Positions 55,903 to 61,766 of a stretch of 61,766 nt of DNA are shown piece by piece. The notes under the pieces are model-generated. The model was given only the letters and a program-made list of their open reading frames with translations. It did no database searches and was not told the origin of the DNA. How positions within the stretch are numbered: the stretch's first letter is position 1; each line of letters begins with the position of its first letter. Source of the stretch: an uncultured Clostridia bacterium (GTDB taxonomy: Bacteria > Bacillota > Clostridia > Christensenellales > Borkfalkiaceae); the NCBI GenBank assembly GCA_947631905.1, contig CANRND010000011.1:1-61766 (forward strand), read 5' to 3'. Position numbers and translations under genes: made by a program.

Positions 55903-58506
55903 TTATTCGATGACGAATACGCTCACGGAGTTGTTCTTGATCGTTGCGTTCAAGACGTCTCCCTCGATATTGATCTCGGCCGTTACGGGTTCGATGTTCA
56001 CTGTCTTGCCGTAGCGGACGCCGATCTCGTTGATGACCGTGGGGTCCTCGTGCCAAAGGGTGGTGACCGTCGCTTTTTTCTTTGCGGGGAAATTCTTCAA
56101 AACGGCTTGCATCTGCTCGTCTTTGCCCGAGACGTTGACGACTTTGAGATAAATCTTGCCGTCCTCTCCCACGGTGACGCTGTTGAACACCCGCTCGTTG
56201 ACTTTCCAGATGTTCTTGAAGAGTACCTCATGCCACTGCCCGTCGATCAAAATGGACGCCGTGAAGGTCTTTTTCGTGTATTCAAGGCGCATGACGTTGC
56301 CCTCGGGGGAATAACCGAGGAACTTATCCTTGCCCATCATCTCGCAGACGGTGCGCATGAAGTCCACCCGCTTGTCGAAAGAAACGTCGTAGCCCTTGTG
56401 GTTTTTGCCGTACTGGCAACAGATGGAGAAGCCCGCATTGTCCATCGTACCCGCGTCCCGCACGTCCTTTACGCCCACGCCCGCGATAAAGCTCTGTTCC
56501 CCGTAGAGACGGCGGAATGCGATCTCCACGACGCAGTCCGAGAAATCCTGCGCGTCGTAATAGAACCCGTTGAATGCGTCGCTCTCCTCGATGATGAGTT
56601 CGCCGTTTTCGATGTGTCCGCCGCGGCAGTTGGGATATGTTTTCCAACCGCCCAAACCGTCGGAAAAGCTGTGCTCGTACAGAAGTTTTCCGCTCTGCTT
56701 GTCGTAGACCGCCACTTTGGAGACCGCGCTCGCCGTTCTGTGTCCGCCGATGAGAAGTCCGCCCGCGTTATCGTCGTCTACGGGAGCGACGTCTTTGAGC
56801 GTATAGTCGCCCACATTGCCCGCAAACATCTGCTGGACGTAATAGTTGGGCGTGAGCATCACTTCGCGGGGGTTGAACCAGATCATGTTCGGCGTCCAGC
56901 GGTAGTGATAGGTGGAAGCGAACAGAGGCGCATAGCAGGTCATTTTCACGACGTCCGAGTTGCGTTCGCAGCCCGTGAGGAAAGCCGCCTCGCTCAGCGC
57001 CGAGCGCAGGTTGTTGTCGCCGTTGAGCCGTCCCCTGCCGTCCGACATCGTGTGCATGGCGTATTCCCCCATGAACACTTTCGCGCCGCCCCTGTCGTAG
57101 CAGTCGTAACGCTTGGTGTTGTCGATGAACCACTGGTAGGAGTTATAAACATGCTCATCCACGATCATGTCGCGGTATTTCTCGTTGATGATCTTCCAGT
57201 TATCGTTGCTGTCCTGCGGGCGGATGTCCACGCCCGCGCTGGTGACGATGGTGATGCCGAAGAGTTTCAAAAGGTCGGTCTGCCGCCCCTTGTACATATA
57301 TTGCCGCACGCCGAGCAGGCAAGAGGCAAAATTATCGAAGTATTCATAGCCCCAGTTTTCGTTGCCGATGCCGATAAATTCGAGTGCGAAAGGAGCGGGA
57401 TGTCCCATATCTGCGCGGATTTTCGCCCAATAGCTCTCGTTTTTATCGTCCGAGCCGACGTCGCCTTTGGCGAAGAAAATGAGATCGGCGACGTTGTCGA
57501 TGACTTCCTTTTGGAACTTCTCCGTGCCGGGGACGATGCGCTGGTAGCCCGTTTTGCGCTGTTCTCCCATGCGGATCTGGCAGAGCAACCCGCAGTGGAG
57601 TACGGGCAGAGGCGCCATGTTGAGGTCTTCGCAGAGGCAGAAGTATTCATAGAACCCGATGCCGTAGCTCTGCATGTACCGCCACAGGTTGGGGATCTGG
57701 CGGCGCTGTTCCAAAGGTCCCACCGTTTCGCGCCACTTATACTGATAGTCGAAACTGACGTCGCCCTCCACCACGCACCCGCCGGGGAAGCGCAGGAAAG
57801 AGGGATGGCACTCTTTGAGCGCCTCCACAATGCGGGGCGAGAGTTTGCCGTAGCGGTATTTATCGGGATCGCCCCAGACAGTCGCGGGGAGCAAAGAAAC
57901 GTAATCGATGCCGAGATCGCCGTTTCCCTCCAACGTGATAGAGAGCCGCCCCATCGTGTCCTTTTCCGCCACGACCGACGTGGAGACCTTGATCCAGTCG
58001 CCGTCCGTTCCCTCGGGGATCCTGATCTCCCCGATGGTGGTATGTCTGCCGTGCGCGCCCTTGATAAAGACTTTGGCGACCCCCTTGAAGCCGAGGCGCT
58101 TTATCCACATGGAAAAGCGGTAGGTCTCCCCTTTCGTGACGGGCATTCCGTAATTGTCGTACCCGCCCACGGTGTAATAGCCGGGATTTTCGAGATGATA
58201 GATCCCGCCGACATGCAAAAGAAGATAGGAGGGATTGTTCTTGTTCATCCCCCCGTCCGTCGTGATCTTGCGGGGACCCGCGCCGTAAATGTCCCAATAG
58301 AACCCCTTTTGCTTGCGCGCTTCCACCGTGCTTTCCGCGTTGTAGTCGTCGTAAGTAAAGTAGCCGTATTCAAAGGAGTTGTTGATGACCATTTCGGCGT
58401 TCAAACCGCCGTCGGCCGCCTGGTTGATGTCCTCGAAGAACAATCCGTAGAGATGTTTGGAGACGTCAACGCCCCGCTTTTTTGCGTCTAAGTTGTAGTG
58501 TAACAT
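55903..58506 (-). CDS. GH51 alpha-L-arabinofuranosidase
   Basis: Removes terminal arabinofuranose from arabinans or arabinoxylo-oligosaccharides. 867 residues without a signal peptide. The N-terminal GH51 stamp is YGLFFEDINQAADGGLNAE (about 20-38); a carbohydrate-binding-like beta domain (about 60-200) precedes the barrel. The acid/base is E383 in GIGNENWGY and the nucleophile E481 in FMGEYAMHT. A concanavalin-like domain (about 625-790) is inserted late. The ATG at 58506 is set by GGGGGGAAA. It has its own promoter, a palindrome over the -35 box and a strong terminator. Confidence 0.92.
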   Translation of the reverse strand: MLHYNLDAKKRGVDVSKHLYGLFFEDINQAADGGLNAEMVINNSFEYGYFTYDDYNAESTVEARKQKGFYWDIYGAGPRKITTDGGMNKNNPSYLLLHVGGIYHLENPGYYTVGGYDNYGMPVTKGETYRFSMWIKRLGFKGVAKVFIKGAHGRHTTIGEIRIPEGTDGDWIKVSTSVVAEKDTMGRLSITLEGNGDLGIDYVSLLPATVWGDPDKYRYGKLSPRIVEALKECHPSFLRFPGGCVVEGDVSFDYQYKWRETVGPLEQRRQIPNLWRYMQSYGIGFYEYFCLCEDLNMAPLPVLHCGLLCQIRMGEQRKTGYQRIVPGTEKFQKEVIDNVADLIFFAKGDVGSDDKNESYWAKIRADMGHPAPFALEFIGIGNENWGYEYFDNFASCLLGVRQYMYKGRQTDLLKLFGITIVTSAGVDIRPQDSNDNWKIINEKYRDMIVDEHVYNSYQWFIDNTKRYDCYDRGGAKVFMGEYAMHTMSDGRGRLNGDNNLRSALSEAAFLTGCERNSDVVKMTCYAPLFASTYHYRWTPNMIWFNPREVMLTPNYYVQQMFAGNVGDYTLKDVAPVDDDNAGGLLIGGHRTASAVSKVAVYDKQSGKLLYEHSFSDGLGGWKTYPNCRGGHIENGELIIEESDAFNGFYYDAQDFSDCVVEIAFRRLYGEQSFIAGVGVKDVRDAGTMDNAGFSICCQYGKNHKGYDVSFDKRVDFMRTVCEMMGKDKFLGYSPEGNVMRLEYTKKTFTASILIDGQWHEVLFKNIWKVNERVFNSVTVGEDGKIYLKVVNVSGKDEQMQAVLKNFPAKKKATVTTLWHEDPTVINEIGVRYGKTVNIEPVTAEINIEGDVLNATIKNNSVSVFVIE

Positions 58507-58552
58507 GGTTTCCCCCCAATAAAGTCCGGCTTGCGCCGTTTTAGCCTTTGAA

Positions 58553-58581
58553 ATTATAACAATACTTTTTCCGTTCGTCAA
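58553..58581 (-). promoter_or_regulatory. Promoter of the arabinofuranosidase gene
   Basis: Minus-strand TTGACG (58581-58576), a 17-bp spacer and TATAAT (58558-58553). Confidence 0.8.
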
Positions 58582-58600
58582 CGGTTTGAACGGAAAAAGT
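58564..58600. promoter_or_regulatory. 13-bp-arm palindrome over the GH51 -35 box (operator candidate)
   Basis: ACTTTTTCCGTTC (58564-58576) and GAACGGAAAAAGT (58588-58600) are perfect complements around an 11-bp centre that holds most of the -35 hexamer. No T run follows on either strand, so a repressor site fits better than a terminator. Confidence 0.6.
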
Positions 58601-58622
58601 TTCCGGAAGCGGAAATATTTTC

Positions 58623-59720
58623 TCAGACGAGCGCATTTACCGCGTCGAGCGCGCTCCGTATCACGTCGTCCATGTCGAAGTACTTATACTGTCCCAGCCG
58701 GCCGCCGAACAGCACGTTCTTCTCTTTGCGCGCAAGTTCCGCATATTGCGCGTAGAGCGCGTTGTTTTTTTCATCGTTGACGGGATAGTACGGCTCGTCG
58801 CCCTTTTTCCACGCCGAGGAATACTCCCGCGAGATCACCGTCTTTTTCTGTGTGCCGAACTCGAAGTGCTTGTGTTCGATGACGCGGGTATAGGGAACTT
58901 CCCGCGCGGTGTAGTTGACGACGGCATTGCCCTGGTAATTCGGCATATCGAGGACTTCGGTCTCAAAGCGCACCGAGCGGTATTCGAGCGCGCCGAGTTT
59001 GTATCCGAAATACGCGTCGATCGCCCCCGTGTAGATGATCTTTCCGGCAAGCGCGGAATATTTTTCTTTCTCCGCAAGGAAATCGCATCCGAGCCGCACT
59101 TCAACGCCGCCGAGCATCTTTTCGACGATCTGCGTATAGCCGCCGACCGGAATGCCTTGATAGCGGTCGTTGAAATAGTTGTTGTCAAAGGTAAAGCGCA
59201 CGGGCAGCCGCCTGATGATAAAGGCGGGAAGCTCGCGGCAGTCCTTGCCCCACTGCTTTTCGGTGTAGCCCTTTACGAGCTTTTCGTAAATCGTCCTGCC
59301 GACCAGATTGATCGCCTGTTCTTCGAGATTTGCGGGCGTTTCGGTGAAAGAAGCTCCCCTCTCTTCTGCAATGCGCGCCTCCGCTTCGGCGGGCGTAAAC
59401 ACGTCCGGCCAGAGCTTTGTAAAAGTGTTCATGTTGAAAGGCAGATTGTAGCACTCGCCCTTGTAGCGCGCCACGGGCGAGTTGATATAATTGTTGAACT
59501 CGGCAAACCCGTTGACGTAGTCCCAAATTTCGCGGTCGTGCGTGTGAAAGATGTGCGCGCCGTATTTATGGACGTTTATGCCCTCGATATTTTCGGTGTA
59601 GATATTGCCGCCGACATGGGAACGCTTTTCCAGCACAAGGCACTTTTTGCCCCGCTTTTTGAGTTCATAGGCGCACACTGCGCCGAACAGTCCGCTCCCT
59701 ACAATGAGATAATCGTACAT
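58623..59720 (-). CDS. glf: UDP-galactopyranose mutase
   Basis: Flavoenzyme converting UDP-galactopyranose to UDP-galactofuranose for surface polysaccharides. 365 residues. The N-terminal FAD site is YLIVGSGLFGAVCAYELKKRG (3-23); KSHVGGNIYTE-like residues and GAHIFHTHDREIWDYVN (52-68) are diagnostic; the C-terminus has GRLGQYKYFDMDDVI. GGGGGG precedes the ATG. It lies 33 bp after the flippase gene and belongs to a polysaccharide cluster continuing off the window. Confidence 0.95.
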   Translation of the reverse strand: MYDYLIVGSGLFGAVCAYELKKRGKKCLVLEKRSHVGGNIYTENIEGINVHKYGAHIFHTHDREIWDYVNGFAEFNNYINSPVARYKGECYNLPFNMNTFTKLWPDVFTPAEAEARIAEERGASFTETPANLEEQAINLVGRTIYEKLVKGYTEKQWGKDCRELPAFIIRRLPVRFTFDNNYFNDRYQGIPVGGYTQIVEKMLGGVEVRLGCDFLAEKEKYSALAGKIIYTGAIDAYFGYKLGALEYRSVRFETEVLDMPNYQGNAVVNYTAREVPYTRVIEHKHFEFGTQKKTVISREYSSAWKKGDEPYYPVNDEKNNALYAQYAELARKEKNVLFGGRLGQYKYFDMDDVIRSALDAVNALV

Positions 59721-59753
59721 TAAAAGCCCCCCTCGGTAATGATTTCCAAGTAT

Positions 59754-61373
59754 TTATCGACGGACGTCGTCCGTTTTCGCTTCGGGATTTTCCGTTTCCT
59801 GCGCCGCAGAGCCTTTCTTTTTGCGGAACACATGCCCCACCGTTTTCATCAAGCCCTTAAACTCAGGCGTCATGAAAGAGCAAAGGAAGATGAGGACGTT
59901 GGGAATGACCAAACAGAGCAACGCCCTGAGCGCGAACCATCCGTATGCAAACCAGCCGCTGCCGCCCTCGGGAAGAAGCCCGACGACGAAGTAAGTCAAA
60001 ACGCCGATGACGGCGACGACGGCGGTATAAACCGCGAGACGGAGATAATATTTCCATTCCGTCTTTCCGAAATAAATTTTGAACAGCGCATGCGTCTCCC
60101 ACGGCATGGAGATGACGAATACGCCCGTGATCATGGCAATGAGCGCCCCGTTGATCCCGATTAACGGCGTTAAGACCAAGCAGAGAATGAGGCTTGCGGC
60201 GATCACGGCGTAAGGTTTGAAGAAATCGGCTTTCCAAAGCCCCGCCGCGTCTTTGTAGGTGGGGACGATGTCTTTGAATTTCCAAAGGTAGAAGAGCAAA
60301 ACGAACAGAATGACGCTCCAAAATCCGCTCGTTCCCACAAACATGCGCTCTTCACCGACCCAGAGCCGCATGAAAGGTTGATACAGGCACAACAGGCAGA
60401 TCGCCATCCAGCCGACGATCCAGACGTTCAGGAAAGTGATCTTGATGAAATCGTTGTAGTTTTTTTCGACGGAAGCGGTAACGAGGCTGTTCCCGATGCT
60501 TGCCGTGATCGCAGAATGAAAGATCCCCACGATGCCGATCAGTGCGCTGACAATATAATAGTAATTGCCGTAGATCCCCACCGTTTCCAGCCCAAGATAG
60601 GCGGAGATGATGATGTTGCTGATAGACATTACGACGGTATAACTGATTTTGTGACCGATCAACGCAAAAATATTGCGGTAGATAGACTTCCGCTCTTCTT
60701 TGGAAAGTTTTCCTGCGCATTTGAGATCGGGGTATTTCCGGTTGACGACGATGGCTCTGACGATGTTGATGACGATCGTGCTGACCGGCAGGAAAATGAT
60801 ATAGATATAATAGTTCCGGAAGAGGAACAGAACGGCGATCTGCGCGACGTACATCAACAAATTGACGGCCGTATAGATGTAGTTTTCAATATCGCTGCGC
60901 TGGTGTGCCGTAAGCAGAAGCCCCTTATAGGCAAACATGAGATAGCTCACGGCGGTGTTGAAGAGATAGATAAAGTAGAGAAGATACAGGTTGACATCCG
61001 CGGGAATACTGTTTGCGTCCTGGATAAAGTACGGAAGCGCGGGCGCGATCGCCGATCCGACGACGAGGATGATCAACCCGATCACGCGGTATACGTTTTT
61101 CAAAAAAGAGAGAAGCGCGCGGATCTTTTCGGAGTCCCCCTCCGAGATCGGTTTGTACATGGCGAACACGATCGCGGAAGAGAAGCCGAGTTCGGTCAAA
61201 GACAGTACTTGTAAGATCGCCGAAAACAGGGTGTGTAACCCGAGGTACTCTACCCCGAGTTTATAGATGATGATCGTCCGAACGACGAAAGGCATAAGGA
61301 GAGACACGGCCTTGTAAATGAGGCCGCTCACCGTATTCTGGATGGCGTGTTTTGTTCTTTGCGGTTCCATCAT
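59754..61373 (-). CDS. Polysaccharide flippase, Wzx/MATE-like
   Basis: 539-residue membrane protein with about 12-14 hydrophobic segments. The N-terminal RTIIIYKLGVEYLGLHTLFSAIL is typical of polysaccharide transporters. It would move lipid-linked repeat units across the membrane. The C-terminal tail is charged. The ATG (61373, or the next codon 61370) lies just after the glycosyltransferase stop. glf and the glycosyltransferase as neighbours fit a capsule or exopolysaccharide locus. Confidence 0.88.
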   Translation of the reverse strand: MMEPQRTKHAIQNTVSGLIYKAVSLLMPFVVRTIIIYKLGVEYLGLHTLFSAILQVLSLTELGFSSAIVFAMYKPISEGDSEKIRALLSFLKNVYRVIGLIILVVGSAIAPALPYFIQDANSIPADVNLYLLYFIYLFNTAVSYLMFAYKGLLLTAHQRSDIENYIYTAVNLLMYVAQIAVLFLFRNYYIYIIFLPVSTIVINIVRAIVVNRKYPDLKCAGKLSKEERKSIYRNIFALIGHKISYTVVMSISNIIISAYLGLETVGIYGNYYYIVSALIGIVGIFHSAITASIGNSLVTASVEKNYNDFIKITFLNVWIVGWMAICLLCLYQPFMRLWVGEERMFVGTSGFWSVILFVLLFYLWKFKDIVPTYKDAAGLWKADFFKPYAVIAASLILCLVLTPLIGINGALIAMITGVFVISMPWETHALFKIYFGKTEWKYYLRLAVYTAVVAVIGVLTYFVVGLLPEGGSGWFAYGWFALRALLCLVIPNVLIFLCSFMTPEFKGLMKTVGHVFRKKKGSAAQETENPEAKTDDVRR

Positions 61374-61377
61374 GATT

Positions 61378-61766
61378 TCAAAGGTTTTTCAGTCCGAGCA
61401 GAAATTTTTCCGCCGCTTCGTCCCAATCGAACATCGCCGCGCGCTCTTTTCCGAGCGCGATGAGTTTCTCGCGCAAAGGTTCGTCCGTAAGGACTTCTTC
61501 CAGCCCTTTTGCAATGGAGACGGGATCGTCGGCTTTTACAAAGCGGGTCGCCCCGCCTGCAATCTCGGGGAGGCAGGAGGCGTCTGACGAGACCGTTGGA
61601 ATACCTGCCGCCATCGCTTCTACGAGGGGCAGACCGAAGCCCTCCGAAACGGAAACCAAAGCGAGCGCGCGCGCCGCATGGTAGATTGCCGCAACGTCCT
61701 CTTCCGCGATCCCGCCGAGCAGGATCGTTTGGCCGCGGATGTTCAGCTCGGAGGCGAGTTGTTCGA
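61378..61766 (-). CDS. Glycosyltransferase family 4, C-terminal part (cut by window edge)
   Basis: The 5' end lies beyond the window; about 129 codons are visible. The sequence shows the nucleotide-sugar domain of GT4 enzymes: LGGIAEEDVAAIYHAARALA, then SEGFGLPLVEAMAAGIPTV with the E-x7-E motif, and SDASCLPEI. The sugar donor cannot be told. It ends 4 bp before the flippase gene, in the same operon. Confidence 0.88.
   Translation of the reverse strand, partial: EQLASELNIRGQTILLGGIAEEDVAAIYHAARALALVSVSEGFGLPLVEAMAAGIPTVSSDASCLPEIAGGATRFVKADDPVSIAKGLEEVLTDEPLREKLIALGKERAAMFDWDEAAEKFLLGLKNL

Noticed and set aside
55811-56056. N-terminal extension of spoIIIAA
   Set aside because: It crosses the GH51 terminator and the sigma-E-like promoter, and the SpoIIIAA family begins at the 55810 methionine.
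55822-58491. 889-codon open frame on the plus strand opposite the GH51 gene
   Set aside because: It mirrors the codon structure of a well-supported gene; high-GC wobble positions create long antisense frames. No motif or start signal was seen.

Overview
The window reads as chromosomal DNA of a GC-rich, spore-forming member of the Clostridia. The evidence is a complete spoIIIAA-AH operon with spoIVB, a GerW/YtfJ protein and a probable spoIIM; a fused IspH-ribosomal S1 gene; scpAB beside an M50 protease; and the conserved order asp23-nusB-folD-ispA-dxs-tlyA-nadK-argR-recN-spoIVB. The order within Clostridia cannot be fixed from this sequence alone. No rRNA, tRNA, CRISPR array, transposase or phage structural gene was seen.

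Layout. 1-986 is gene-free and packed with duplicated hairpin modules. 987-2510 holds rnhA and a TVP38/DedA-like membrane protein. 2642-7534 is a five-gene biotin-dependent sodium-pump decarboxylase operon with two different carboxyltransferase subunits, a biotin carrier, and the beta and gamma pump subunits. 7535-7943 is filled with MITE-like repeats. 7944-13123 has a BaiN-type flavoprotein, then a chorismate mutase-CMP kinase fusion, plsC and ispH-rpsA. htpG, a cold-shock gene, murC and a degenerate DUF815 ATPase follow. 18235-28362 is a six-gene glycogen cluster (glgB, glgC, glgD, glgA, glgP, GH13). 28785-32020 carries a tyrosine recombinase, hflX, an 8-Cys mini-protein and lexA.

From 32084 nearly everything is on the minus strand: rluB, a DD-carboxypeptidase, ytfJ and a DUF2953-like gene; a PH-domain protein; the M50 protease with scpAB; lysA; and the long sporulation, isoprenoid and folate block from dacF (40385) back to spoIIIAA (55810). 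The window ends with a GH51 arabinofuranosidase, UDP-galactopyranose mutase, a Wzx-like flippase and a glycosyltransferase cut by the window edge.

The most unusual signal is a short palindromic repeat of about 22-37 bp, built from two overlapping palindromes (TATGTCWGACATA and CATAGTACTATG). It occurs seven times. Five copies lie inside protein-coding genes, all in one orientation relative to the gene, and four of these are read in the same frame as (H/C)-S-T-M-x-x-I. The other two lie immediately after stop codons in the opposite orientation. Also notable are three apparently leaderless transcripts (recombinase, M50-scpAB, spoIIIA), a sigma-E-like promoter before spoIIIAA, palindromic control candidates at spoIVB and the GH51 gene, and MITE-like elements within and after the decarboxylase operon.
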